From: UBA2199 sp964628035
Lineage (GTDB): Bacteria > Acidobacteriota > Aminicenantia > UBA2199
Assembly: GCA_964628035.1 (NCBI GenBank)
Contig: CAZVPI010000004.1
Location: forward strand, 1 to 64,000
Reading direction: 5' to 3'
DNA: 64,000 nt
Shown here: positions 1 through 11,082 of the stretch, piece after piece
Layout: every line of letters begins with the position of its first letter
Numbering within the stretch: the stretch's first letter is position 1
Made by a program: the position numbers and the translations under genes
The notes under the pieces: model-generated
The model's database searches: none
What the model saw: only the letters and a program-made list of their open reading frames with translations
Told to the model about the DNA's origin: nothing

Positions 1-67
1 GGGCGGGCGCCGCGGCGCTGGCCGGGGAGGCCCGCGCCGCCGCGGCCCGGCGCCGGAGGCGCACGGC

Positions 68-71
<4 letters not shown>
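1..71 (+). CDS. C-terminal tail of an upstream gene (partial, tentative)
   Basis: Reading frame 3 is open from the window edge to a TGA at 69-71, which would overlap the lepA ATG as ATGA. The visible residues are Ala/Arg-rich and end in RRRRRTA. The ATGA coupling is the commonest gene junction in this window, which is the main support. Open frames are easily found by chance in DNA this GC-rich, so no product can be named. Confidence 0.3.
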
Positions 72-1861
<1,790 letters not shown>

Positions 1862-1879
1862 GCCCGGTCCCGCCGCCGG

Positions 1880-3457
1880 TCAGCTCTCGTCGGCCTTGAC
1901 GTAGTGGGCCCCGCGCGAGACGCGGTTGCGGCGGGCGGCCTCGACGACCAGCAGCGCCGCCTGCACGCTGTCGCGCAGGGTGACGATGCGGTTGCCGATC
2001 TCCGTGCTCTGGTAGAATTTCTCGATGCGGTGGCGGAGGTACTCCAGGTCGGCCTTGGCCCGCTCCATGCGCTTGACGGTGCGGATGATGCCGTTGTAGT
2101 TCCACAGGATGCTCTTGATGGTCATCAGGTCCTGCCAGACCAGGGCCGGGTCGAGCTTCTCCTGCGGGCAGGGGTATTTCCACTCCGGGACCTCGGCGAT
2201 GACGTAGGGGTCCGCATCGTCGCCCAGCACGGAGGCGATGTCCTCGGCCGCGCGCACCCCCCACACCAGCCCCTCCAGCAGCGACACCGAGGCCAGGCGG
2301 TTGGCGCCGTGCACGCCGGTGGCCGACACCTCGCCGACGGCGTACAGGTTGCGGATGCTGCTGCGTCCGTTCAGGTCGCAGAGGACGCCGCCGCAGCAGA
2401 AGTGGGCGGCCGGCGCCACCGGGATCGGCTTCTCCTCGATGTTGATGCCGTACTTCAGGCAGTTCTCGTAGATGGTGGGAAAGCGCTCGCGGATGTTGAT
2501 GCGGGCGAACGAGGCCAGGTCCAGCAGCACGCAGTCGCTGCCGTACTTGATCATCTCGGCATAGATGGCCCGCGACACCTCGTCGCGCGGGGCCAGGTCC
2601 TTCAGCGGCGAGTACGTCTCCATGAAGTACTCGCCCCTGTGGTTCATCAGCCGCGCCCCCTCGCCGCGGACCGCCTCGGAGATCAGGAAACTGTCGGCTT
2701 CGCGGTGGTACAGCGCCGTGGGATGGAACTGGACGTACTCCAGGCCGGCCAGCCGCGCCCCGGCGCGGGAGGCCATGGCGATGCCGTTGCCGATCGCCTC
2801 CTCGGGGTTGGTCGAATGCAGGTACAGGCTGCTCAGGCCGCCGCTGGCCAGCACCACCTTGCGGGCGAAGACGCGCAGCACCCGCTTGCTTTTCTGGTCC
2901 AGCACGTAGGCGCCGATGACGCGCGGCTCCTGGTAGATGCGCGCCGGGTTGCTGGAGTGGTGCGGGGTGCTCAGCAGGTCGATCACCGTGTGCTGGAAGA
3001 GCCGGGTCACCCGGGGCTGCCGGCCCAGCGCCTCGTCGAAGCGCTCCTGGATGGCGCGGCCGGTCATGTCGCGCACGTTCAGCACCCGCCGCCGGGAGTG
3101 GCTGCCCTCCTGGGCCAGGTCGAAGCCGCCGTCCTGGCGCGAGAAGGGGACCTGCAGCTTGTCGATCAGGATCTCCTGCACCAGCGGCCGCGACAGGGCG
3201 ACCGCCTGCTCGACGGCCGGCCGGTAATTGAGCTCGTCGCCGGCCTTGAGGATGTCGCCGATGAACGTCTCGGCCGGCTCGTCCTGGGGCAGGAAGGCGA
3301 TGCCGCCCTGGGCGTAGTACGTGTTGTTGCGCGTGCTGTCCTTGCTCTTGGAGACCATGAGCACGCCGATGCCGTTCTCCGCCAGGCGCAAAGCCGCCGC
3401 CGAGCCGGCGATGCCGCTGCCGATGACCAGCACGTCGGTTTCCAGGATGTCCTTCAT
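1880..3457 (-). CDS. nadB: L-aspartate oxidase
   Basis: FAD-dependent oxidation of L-aspartate to iminoaspartate, the first step of de novo NAD synthesis. The 525-residue protein has the dinucleotide-binding motif VLVIGSGIAGSAAA near residues 8-21, the YYAQGGIAF region, and the active-site stretch HGANRLASVSLLEGLVWG. The chosen start (MKDILETDV) overlaps the nadC stop as ATGA at 3454-3457, with GAGG just upstream, so the two genes are translationally coupled. Quinolinate synthase (nadA) is not in the window. An open frame continues upstream of this start, but it only runs through nadC in another frame. Confidence 0.96.
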   Translation of the reverse strand: MKDILETDVLVIGSGIAGSAAALRLAENGIGVLMVSKSKDSTRNNTYYAQGGIAFLPQDEPAETFIGDILKAGDELNYRPAVEQAVALSRPLVQEILIDKLQVPFSRQDGGFDLAQEGSHSRRRVLNVRDMTGRAIQERFDEALGRQPRVTRLFQHTVIDLLSTPHHSSNPARIYQEPRVIGAYVLDQKSKRVLRVFARKVVLASGGLSSLYLHSTNPEEAIGNGIAMASRAGARLAGLEYVQFHPTALYHREADSFLISEAVRGEGARLMNHRGEYFMETYSPLKDLAPRDEVSRAIYAEMIKYGSDCVLLDLASFARINIRERFPTIYENCLKYGINIEEKPIPVAPAAHFCCGGVLCDLNGRSSIRNLYAVGEVSATGVHGANRLASVSLLEGLVWGVRAAEDIASVLGDDADPYVIAEVPEWKYPCPQEKLDPALVWQDLMTIKSILWNYNGIIRTVKRMERAKADLEYLRHRIEKFYQSTEIGNRIVTLRDSVQAALLVVEAARRNRVSRGAHYVKADES

Positions 3458-4296
3458 CTCGACCTCACGATCTTCAGGCTCAGGTCCAGCGAGCGGAACG
3501 AGTGGGTCAGGGCGCCGACGGAGATGAAATCGACACCGCTGGCCGCCTTGGCGGCGACGTTCTCCAGGGTGACGTTGCCGGAGATCTCCAGGCGGGCCCG
3601 GCCGCGGGTGACGGCCACCGCCCGGCGGGCCAGGTCGGGGGGGAAGTTGTCCAGCATGATCATCTCCACCCCGAGCGCCAGCGCCTCCTCGAGCTCGCCG
3701 ATGTCCTTCACCTCCACCTCGACGGCCTTGCCGGGGTTGGCGGCGCGCACGCGCTCGACGGCGGCGGCGATGCCGCCGGCCATGGCGATGTGGTTGTCCT
3801 TGACCATGGCCATGTCCTCCAGATTCATGCGGTGGTTGCGCCCGCCGCCGTGGCGCACGGCGTTCTTCTCCAGGTAGCGCATGCCCGGGGTGGTCTTGCG
3901 CGTGTCCAGCAGCACGGCGCGGGTGGGGCGCAGGGCGTCGACGAAGCGGCGGGTGAGGGTGGCCACGCCGCTCAGCCGCTGCATGAAGTTCAGCGCCGTG
4001 CGTTCGCCCTTCAGGATCGAGCTTTCGCGGCCGCTGACCTCCAGGACCAGGTCGCCGGCGGCGACGGCGCAGCCGTCGCCGCGGAACACGCCGACCTCCA
4101 GGTCCGGGTCGACCTCGCGCATGACCTGGATGAAGGCGTCCACGCCGGAGATGACCCCTTCCTCCTTGGCCCGCAGCTCGGCCCGGGCCGGCCCGTCCAG
4201 GTCGGCCAGGGCGTTGGTGGTGACGTCCTCGCGCGCCCGGTCCTCCTGCAGCGCCAGGCGGACGATCTTCAGCAGGCATTCGCGCTCGAGGTCCAT
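3454..4296 (-). CDS. nadC: Nicotinate-nucleotide pyrophosphorylase (quinolinate phosphoribosyltransferase)
   Basis: Converts quinolinate and PRPP to nicotinate mononucleotide. The 280-residue product carries LLDTRKTTPGMR and HGGGRNHRMNLEDMAMVKDN, the QPRTase substrate-binding signatures. The start is MDLEREC because a TATAAT ends 6 nt before this ATG, predicting a leaderless message. An in-frame ATG at 4320 (MPDAYNPL) lies inside that promoter and has no ribosome-binding site. First gene of a nadC-nadB operon. Confidence 0.95.
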   Translation of the reverse strand: MDLERECLLKIVRLALQEDRAREDVTTNALADLDGPARAELRAKEEGVISGVDAFIQVMREVDPDLEVGVFRGDGCAVAAGDLVLEVSGRESSILKGERTALNFMQRLSGVATLTRRFVDALRPTRAVLLDTRKTTPGMRYLEKNAVRHGGGRNHRMNLEDMAMVKDNHIAMAGGIAAAVERVRAANPGKAVEVEVKDIGELEEALALGVEMIMLDNFPPDLARRAVAVTRGRARLEISGNVTLENVAAKAASGVDFISVGALTHSFRSLDLSLKIVRSR

Positions 4297-4302
4297 GAGC
4301 GG

Positions 4303-4331
4303 ATTATAGGCGTCGGGCATGAAATAGTAAA
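4303..4331 (-). promoter_or_regulatory. Leaderless promoter of nadC
   Basis: On the minus strand, -35 TTTACT (4326-4331), a 17-nt spacer and a perfect -10 TATAAT (4303-4308) are followed by CCGCTC and then the ATG at 4296. Transcription starting 6-7 nt after the -10 box would begin at the start codon. No Shine-Dalgarno sequence is present. Confidence 0.75.
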
Positions 4332-4346
4332 GGCTACGCTCGGCGA

Positions 4347-4547
4347 ACGGCGTACGGTTCACGGCTGACGGCGGAAGAGCAGGCCCAGGAGAGACCTGGG
4401 AAGAGATCGGCAAGCAGGAGGGAAGAGAAAGTTGGGAAAGCCCTTTCAGGAAGGCTTCCCCCCCTTCCTGCCCTTGCCCTCCCCTTTGTCTTTCCGCTTC
4501 CTTCCCTGCAGGGTTTGGACCGTACGTCGTCGGCCGTCGGCCGTGTG
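4347..4547. repeat. Inverted pair of heptameric repeat tracts (word ACGGNNN)
   Basis: ACGG occurs at 4347, 4354, 4361 and 4368, exactly 7 bp apart. The reverse-complement word C/TCGT occurs at 4520, 4527, 4534 and 4541, again 7 bp apart. The arms face each other across about 145 bp of purine-rich DNA containing no gene. The block sits between the DUF5916 stop and the nadC promoter. Confidence 0.7.
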
Positions 4548-4562
4548 CCCAGCCGCTGGCTC

Positions 4563-6788
4563 TTAGAACCTCCAGAGGTAGGACGCCTTGAAGAAGAAGC
4601 TCCTGCGCGTCTGAAGGTAATCGTCGCCCGGGACGTACTCGCGCTCCTCGCTGCCCCACTTGACCTTCTCGAAGGCGGAGCCATAGCCGGCGTAGATCAC
4701 CGTGCCGGGGATGTAGGTGAAGGAGGCCAGGAAATCGGCGTTGATCTTTTTCCAATAATGGTTGTACTCGACGATGCCGCGGAAGAAGAGGCAGCGGTTG
4801 GCCTGGAACGCGGCGTGTCCGCGCCAGATGGTGTAGGCGTAGACCTTCGCGCCGTCGCTGGAGCGGAAGAAATCGTAATAGGAGAGGCCCAGCGAGGTGT
4901 TCAGCTTTCCGGTCGGCTGGTACTGCAGGTACAGGTCGGCGGTGTTGCCCCGCCCCTGGAACGGCGCCTGCTCGTCGTAGTAGATGCGGTCGGAGCGGCG
5001 GTAGCCGCCCTGCAGGTAGACCTGCTTGAGGATCTGCGTGTAGCCGCGCACGCGCCAGCCGCTCAGGCTGAAGCGCTCGCCGGCGAAGACCTCGTTGCCC
5101 AGGATGGCGTCGAAGCGCACCTGCGACTGGCGCGGCATGTTCAGGCGCAGCACCAGGTGGTTGTAGGTCTCGAAGAGCGTGCTGGGCTTGTCGCGCAGGT
5201 GGTAGCTCCACCAGAAAGCGTCGACGCGCTGGAAGAACGACGACTTGGGATAGAAGGCGTACATGACGAACGCCGGCACCATGGTGATGCCGGTGCGGGT
5301 CACGTAGCCGGTGTCGACACGAAAGTTCCCGCTCAGGTCGAGGAAGCCCAGGTCGACGTTCCAGTGGCGGTCGCTGTAATTGTAGCGCAGGCCCAGGTAG
5401 TGGCCGCCCCGGTCGCTCCCCGAACCCGCTTCCCGGCTGAGCGAGCCCAGGGCGCCGTATTCCAGGAAGCTGGTGTTGTTCAGCCGCCAGCGGCCGTCGA
5501 CGCCGGCGACGCTGTTGCGGTCGCCGGCGAAGCTGCGGTTGGTGAAGAAGCCGCCGATGAAGCTGTCGCGGCGCAGCTGCCGCTTGTAGCGCAGGATGGT
5601 GAAGGCGGCGTCGCGGCCGGCCCGCTCGCCGTCCCCCTCCTCGGCGGCGATCGTGCCGGGGAACTCGTCCAGGGCGAAGATGCCCGAGAGCACGTTGCGC
5701 GAGCCGATCTTGCCGGTCAGCTTGAGGCCCAGCAGCGGGTCGACGACGGTGCGCGTGTAGGCCACCGCGCCCACGGGGTTCTGCTCCATGGCCGTGGCGA
5801 AGCCGAAGTTCTCCATGCCCTCGAGGAAGAAGGGGCGCTTCTCGGGGTAATAGACCGAGTAGCGCAGGTTGACGTCGATCTGCCCGGCGTCGGTCTCGAC
5901 CTGGCTGAAGTCGGGGTTGTAGGCGGCGTCGAGGGTCAGGTTGGAGGTCAGGCCCACCTTGCCGGTGAGGCTGAAGTCGGTGTCGCGGCCGATCCGGCCC
6001 ATGGCGCCGTCGCGGTGCGAGTCGGTCTGGTTGAAGGTGACGGCGGGGATGAACTCCACCGGCCGCTCGAACTGGATGTCGCTCAGCTCGATGCGCTGCG
6101 ACTGGGCCATGATGGCGCCGCCCTCGGGGCTGAGCTCGGGGAAGCTCGTCTGCTCCGACTTGCGGCCGATGTAGCGCGACACCAGCAGGCCCATGGTGAG
6201 CGTCTTGCGGAAGGGATAGCGCAGGCTCTTGAAGGGCACGGCCACCTCGGCGCTGTAGCCGCTCTCATGGATCTGCCCCCGGCTCCGCCACACGGTGTCG
6301 AAGCTGGAGTCGCCGTTGCCGTCGGCGTTGATCATGCCGTCGAGCTGGACGCCCAGCGGGTTGACCTCGAACAGGTAGCCGCTCTGCTGGTCGCCGAAGG
6401 TGTCCAGCACCACGCCGATCCAGTCGTCCATGTCGATGCCGTCGCGCTTGGACATGGCGGCCTTGATCTTGGCCGGCTTGCTGTCGCGGCAGTCGAAGGC
6501 GAAGTAGATGTTCTTGCGGTCGTAGGCCACCAGCGTCACCGTCGCCTCCGACGTCGGCTTGCCGAAGTCGGGCTTGAAGGTGACGAAGCGGTCGAAGCGC
6601 GTGGCCTGTCGCCAGACCGGGTCGTCCAGCTTGCCGTCGATGACCGGCGCCGCGTCGGTGCGGTGGACGACGACGGCCGCCGCCGGCCCGTCGGACCCCT
6701 GGGCCGGCTTGGCCGCCGGCAGCGCCAGCACGGCGCCCAGAAGCATGGCCATCACGACTGCTTTCATTCCTGCCTTTTCGTTGCTCAC
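4563..6788 (-). CDS. DUF5916 outer-membrane protein with N-terminal CBM9-like domain
   Basis: A predicted secreted or outer-membrane protein of unknown function. A signal peptide (MKAVVMAMLLGAVLALP) precedes a carbohydrate-binding-family-9-like domain (about residues 40-220; APVIDGKLDDPVWRQA is the usual opening). A long beta-rich DUF5916 domain follows and ends in aromatic FFKASYLWRF, as outer-membrane barrels do. The start is GTG at 6788 because GGAGG is 5 nt upstream; the ATG at 6767 would also leave the signal peptide intact. These proteins are common in Acidobacteria-like and Bacteroidetes-like bacteria. The gene stands alone between repeat blocks. The ligand is unknown. Confidence 0.85.
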   Translation of the reverse strand: MSNEKAGMKAVVMAMLLGAVLALPAAKPAQGSDGPAAAVVVHRTDAAPVIDGKLDDPVWRQATRFDRFVTFKPDFGKPTSEATVTLVAYDRKNIYFAFDCRDSKPAKIKAAMSKRDGIDMDDWIGVVLDTFGDQQSGYLFEVNPLGVQLDGMINADGNGDSSFDTVWRSRGQIHESGYSAEVAVPFKSLRYPFRKTLTMGLLVSRYIGRKSEQTSFPELSPEGGAIMAQSQRIELSDIQFERPVEFIPAVTFNQTDSHRDGAMGRIGRDTDFSLTGKVGLTSNLTLDAAYNPDFSQVETDAGQIDVNLRYSVYYPEKRPFFLEGMENFGFATAMEQNPVGAVAYTRTVVDPLLGLKLTGKIGSRNVLSGIFALDEFPGTIAAEEGDGERAGRDAAFTILRYKRQLRRDSFIGGFFTNRSFAGDRNSVAGVDGRWRLNNTSFLEYGALGSLSREAGSGSDRGGHYLGLRYNYSDRHWNVDLGFLDLSGNFRVDTGYVTRTGITMVPAFVMYAFYPKSSFFQRVDAFWWSYHLRDKPSTLFETYNHLVLRLNMPRQSQVRFDAILGNEVFAGERFSLSGWRVRGYTQILKQVYLQGGYRRSDRIYYDEQAPFQGRGNTADLYLQYQPTGKLNTSLGLSYYDFFRSSDGAKVYAYTIWRGHAAFQANRCLFFRGIVEYNHYWKKINADFLASFTYIPGTVIYAGYGSAFEKVKWGSEEREYVPGDDYLQTRRSFFFKASYLWRF

Positions 6789-7373
6789 TCTTTCCTCCGC
6801 CAGGCGCCGGGGCCCTCCCGCCCTGCACCGCCGGCGGGCGCCCGCTCCCAGACAGAGTAACGAAAGCCGGAGCGGAAAAGTTGCAGGGAAATCTCAAAAG
6901 CGAACTCTGCCTGTACGTGCTGGTGTTGGTGTCAGGAACAGCAAGTACCCAGCACCCTCATTCCCGCATGGCTTGTGTCCTGGATTTGTTCACTTTGTTG
7001 AATAGTGCAGGAACGCCCCAGTTTGAGCCCACAAGCAAAACAAGATCCAGCATGAAAATCATCTTCGTCCAAAAGCGGAGCGCGGAGGCCTCCGCGGAGC
7101 ATCCCCGCAGGAAACGAATGCCGCTGCGCCTGCCTTGCTTAGATGCCCTGGATCGATCGGGCAAGCTTGCCCTGAGCCCCCCGAGGAGGTCGCGCCCTTC
7201 GGGCCGCTGACCCCCGGGCGGGCTGGCATCCCAAAGGGTGCCGTCCCCTTGGGGGAAAAGGCCGAATCCCCGCGTGAACGAAGGGCGACTTGCCCGATCC
7301 AGCCAAGGGGTTTTCAAAGTCATCTTGGACAGATCTGTACAAACACCAACACCACTACATGGAGAGCGTTTTC
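6789..7373. other. Intergenic region with palindrome and possible structured RNA
   Basis: This 585-bp region lies between ruvB and the DUF5916 gene. It contains a perfect 16-bp palindrome (7081-7096, CGCGGAGG/CCTCCGCG). An 11-bp perfect inverted repeat (7155-7165 GATCGGGCAAG against 7289-7299) encloses smaller hairpins: GGCATCC-CAAA-GGGTGCC at 7225-7242 and GCCC-TTC-GGGC at 7194-7204. No open frame resembles a known protein. A structured RNA or decayed non-coding element is possible; no Rfam family is recognised by eye. Confidence 0.4.
6911..7362. repeat. Inverted pair of hexameric repeat tracts (word GTGNNN)
   Basis: Arm 1 (6911-6934) reads GTGCTG-GTGTTG-GTGTCA with GT at 6917, 6923 and 6929. 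Arm 2 (7339-7362) has AC at 7339, 7345, 7351 and 7357 (ACAAAC-ACCAAC-ACCACT-ACATGG), the same word on the other strand. Both arms also contain GTAC at their outer or inner edge. The arms bound the palindrome-rich region, so the whole could be an element with terminal inverted repeats. Confidence 0.6.
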
Positions 7374-8389
<1,016 letters not shown>

Positions 8390-8393
<4 letters not shown>

Positions 8394-8971
8394 GACTTGA
8401 CCTTCCGGAGCGCCAGCTTGAAGAGCCCCTCGAAGTCGCCGCTGCCGGGGTTCTCGCGCAGCAGCCGCCGCACCGTCTCGCGCGCGGCCTTGGGCGCATA
8501 GCCGAGGTTGACCAGCCCGGAGACCAGGTCGGCGCCGATGGCCGTCCGTTCCGGGCCGGAGGGCGCGCCCGCCTCCAGCTTGCCGGTGAGCTCGAGCACG
8601 ATGCGCTGGGCCGTCTTGCGGCCGATGCCGGGGATGGCGCTGATGCGCGCCACGTCGGCGGCGGCGATGACCGCCTGCCACTCGGCCGGCGGGATGGCCG
8701 AGACGCAGGCCAGGGCCGTCTTGCCGCCGACGCCCGTGACCGTCAGCAGCCTCTCGAACAGGGCCTTTTCCCCTGGGTCGAGGAAGCCGTAGAGCACGAG
8801 GTCCTCGTCCTTGACCTTCAGCACGGCGTGCAGCAGCACCTGCTGCCCCTCCCGCAGGGCGACGAAGCTGGAGACGGGCACCTGCAGCTGCAGCGTGACG
8901 CCGCTGCCGGTGTCGACGGCGACACGGCCGGGGCCGAGCTGGCGGACCCTGCCGGAGACGGCGGCGATCAT
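8390..8971 (-). CDS. ruvA: Holliday junction-binding protein RuvA
   Basis: Tetrameric junction-binding subunit that recruits RuvB. The 193 residues begin MIAAVSGRV with an OB-fold, continue with two helix-hairpin-helix motifs (VTGVGGKTA and IPGIGRKTAQRIVLEL), and end with the RuvB-interacting domain (LVSGLVNLGY onward). The start is the ATG overlapping the ruvC stop (ATGA at 8968-8971) rather than the ATG two codons earlier. Confidence 0.97.
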
Positions 8972-9438
8972 GGGCAATGCACCCCGTGGCAGTAGGCCAC
9001 GGCCAACGCGTCGCTCTCGTCGAGGCCGACCCGCTTGGCCGGCAGGCCCAGCAGCAGGCCGGCCATCTTGGCCACCTGCTCCTTGTCGGCGTTGCCGTAA
9101 CCGGTCAGCGCCTGCTTGACCTGGCGCGGCGCGTAGAGGGCCAGCGGCAGGCCGCGGCGCAGCAGGGCGGCCATGGCCACCCCGCGCACGGTCGACAGCA
9201 GGGACATGGAACGGATGTTCTTGCCCAGGAATCCCTCCTCCATCGCCGCCTGTTCCACCGGAAAGGCGTCGAGCACCTCCTCGAGGCCGGCGAGCAGCCT
9301 GCGCATGCGTTCGATGAAATCGCCGTCGCGCAGGCGCAGGGTGCGGGAATGGACATAGGCGAAGCGCCGCCGCTCCCGGCTCACGAGGCCGACGCCGAAG
9401 CTCAGCGAGCCGGGATCGAGGCCCAGGATCAGCATCAT
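8968..9438 (-). CDS. ruvC: Holliday junction resolvase RuvC
   Basis: Dimeric endonuclease that cuts Holliday junctions. In 156 residues it keeps the RNase H-fold acidic residues: the first Asp in ILGLDPGS, the Glu of MEEGFLGKN, and the C-terminal ESDALAVAYCH. The ATG overlaps the yebC stop (9435-9438). A second ATG is immediately adjacent, so the start is uncertain by one codon. RuvC, RuvA and RuvB are coupled in one message. Confidence 0.96.
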   Translation of the reverse strand: MMLILGLDPGSLSFGVGLVSRERRRFAYVHSRTLRLRDGDFIERMRRLLAGLEEVLDAFPVEQAAMEEGFLGKNIRSMSLLSTVRGVAMAALLRRGLPLALYAPRQVKQALTGYGNADKEQVAKMAGLLLGLPAKRVGLDESDALAVAYCHGVHCP

Positions 9439-10187
9439 TCCTTGCCGAACTTCTCCATGTCCTCGTCGGAGATGTCGAAGTTGGCCCAGACGTTCTGGAT
9501 GTCGTCCAGCTCCTCGAGCTTCTCGTAGAGCTTGAGCATCTGCTCGGCGGGCTTGCCCTCCAGCTTGATGTAGGTGGAGGGGACCTTGGCGATCTCGGCC
9601 GATTCGACCGGGATCTTCCTGGCCTTCAGCGCCTCGTGCACCCTGTCGAAGTCCTCGGTGGCGGTGGTGACCTCGTAGTTCGCCCCTTCCTTGGTCATGT
9701 CCTCGGCGCCGTTTTCGACGACGATCTCCATCAGCTCGTCCTCGCCGATGGCCGACTGCGGCACGAGGATCACCCCCTTGCGGGTGAACATCCAGGAGAC
9801 GCAGCCCGTCTCGCCCAGGTTGCCGTTGTACTTGCTGAAGACATGGCGCACCTCGGAGACGGTGCGGTTCTTGTTGTCGGTCATGGCGTCGGCGATGATG
9901 GCCACGCCGCCCGGGCCGTAGCCCTCGTAGGAGAGCTCCTCGTAGTTGACCCCCTCCAGCTCGCCGGTGCCGCGCTGGATGGCCTTCTTGATGTTGTCGC
10001 TGGGCATGTTGACCGCCCGCGCCCCGTCGATGGCGTGGCGCAGCCGGGCGTTGGCATTGGGGTCGCCGCCGCCCTGGCGGGCGGCGATGGTCAGCTCGCG
10101 GATGAAGCGGGTGAAGATCTTGCCGCGCTTGGCGTCGAGGGCCGCCTTTTTATGCTTGATCGAGCTCCATTTCGAGTGTCCTGACAT
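9435..10187 (-). CDS. yebC: YebC/TACO1-family protein
   Basis: The 250-residue protein opens with the invariant MSGHSKWSSIKHKK and contains the NANARLRHAID region of the YebC family. Family members act as translation factors for difficult (for example proline-rich) stretches, and some act as transcriptional regulators. Linkage to ruvC is widespread in bacteria. AAGGAG lies 6 nt before the ATG, and the MBL gene ends 10 bp upstream. Confidence 0.95.
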   Translation of the reverse strand: MSGHSKWSSIKHKKAALDAKRGKIFTRFIRELTIAARQGGGDPNANARLRHAIDGARAVNMPSDNIKKAIQRGTGELEGVNYEELSYEGYGPGGVAIIADAMTDNKNRTVSEVRHVFSKYNGNLGETGCVSWMFTRKGVILVPQSAIGEDELMEIVVENGAEDMTKEGANYEVTTATEDFDRVHEALKARKIPVESAEIAKVPSTYIKLEGKPAEQMLKLYEKLEELDDIQNVWANFDISDEDMEKFGKE

Positions 10188-10197
10188 GGTGGTCTCC

Positions 10198-11082
10198 TTA
10201 TAAGGTTATCGATTTTCCCTCGCGGGCGAGGTGCGTCCTGGGGAACTCCCGCCGCGCCCGCGCCAGCATGCGTCCCAGGTCGGCGTCGGAATAGCGGGGA
10301 TCGTAGTGGAACAGGTAGAGGCGGCCGGCGCCGGCGGCACGGGCGTTGCGCGCGGCCATGACCATGGTGCTGTGGCCGAAGCCGCGCCGCGGCCCGGCGT
10401 TCCACGGCGGCTCCGGCCTGGCGCGCCGCGGCCCGCTGCCGGCATAGTCGCCTTCCAGGTACTGGGAGTCGTGGACCAGCACGTCGGCGCCGGCGAGGAA
10501 GGCGAGGACGTCGGGGTCGAAGCCGCCGGGGCTCTCGACGTCGGTGGCGTAGACCAGGCGGCGGCCGGCGGCGCCGACGCGGTAGAGGAACGCTCCCTGG
10601 CGGGGGTGCGAGCCGTCCAGCCGGTAGGCCACTTCGATGCCGCCCTCCAGCATCACCCGGCCGCGGTCGCGCTTCAGGGGGGCGAAGCGCAGCCTGGCCT
10701 TGACCCCGCGCAGGGTGATCGGCGAATAGGGGGGCAGAAAGAGCGCCTCCAGGGCCCGCCGCGAATCATGGCCCCGGTGCTCGGGATAGTGCAGGACGAT
10801 CTCCGCCCGCGGGTCGAACATGGGGGCGAAGAAGGGCAGGCCCATGATATGGTCGCTGTGCAGGTGGGTCAGGAAAACGTGGATCGGCAAGCGCCGGCCG
10901 GCGCGGGACGACAGCCGCTGCCCGGCGCTTATGATGCCCGTGCCGGCGTCGAGGAGGACGGCCCGGCCGGAGGCCTCCACGAGCAGGGAGGACGTGTTGC
11001 CGCCGCTGCCCAGCGTCCGGCGGCCGGGGACCGGGAAGCTGCCGCGCACGCCGCAGAAGGTCAGGGTGAAGGCGTCCTTCAT
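10198..11082 (-). CDS. MBL-fold metallo-hydrolase
   Basis: A 294-residue metallo-beta-lactamase-fold hydrolase. The zinc motif HLHSDH lies in VFLTHLHSDHIMGLPFF, with further ligands likely in YATDVE and FGHSTM. It resembles the cyclic-phosphodiesterase/RNase Z-like branch, but the substrate cannot be named. The start MKDAFTL overlaps the thiC stop as ATGA (11079-11082). Its place between thiC and yebC gives no clear functional hint. Confidence 0.88.
   Translation of the reverse strand: MKDAFTLTFCGVRGSFPVPGRRTLGSGGNTSSLLVEASGRAVLLDAGTGIISAGQRLSSRAGRRLPIHVFLTHLHSDHIMGLPFFAPMFDPRAEIVLHYPEHRGHDSRRALEALFLPPYSPITLRGVKARLRFAPLKRDRGRVMLEGGIEVAYRLDGSHPRQGAFLYRVGAAGRRLVYATDVESPGGFDPDVLAFLAGADVLVHDSQYLEGDYAGSGPRRARPEPPWNAGPRRGFGHSTMVMAARNARAAGAGRLYLFHYDPRYSDADLGRMLARARREFPRTHLAREGKSITL

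Noticed and set aside
1904..3877. A 657-residue open frame on the plus strand opposite nadB and nadC
   Set aside because: It lies wholly antisense to two secure genes; its residues are the Val/Gly/Ala/His-rich mix expected from a GC-rich shadow frame.
7140..7310. Known small RNAs (SRP RNA, 6S RNA, RNase P, tmRNA)
   Set aside because: None of their conserved cores is recognisable; only generic hairpins are seen.
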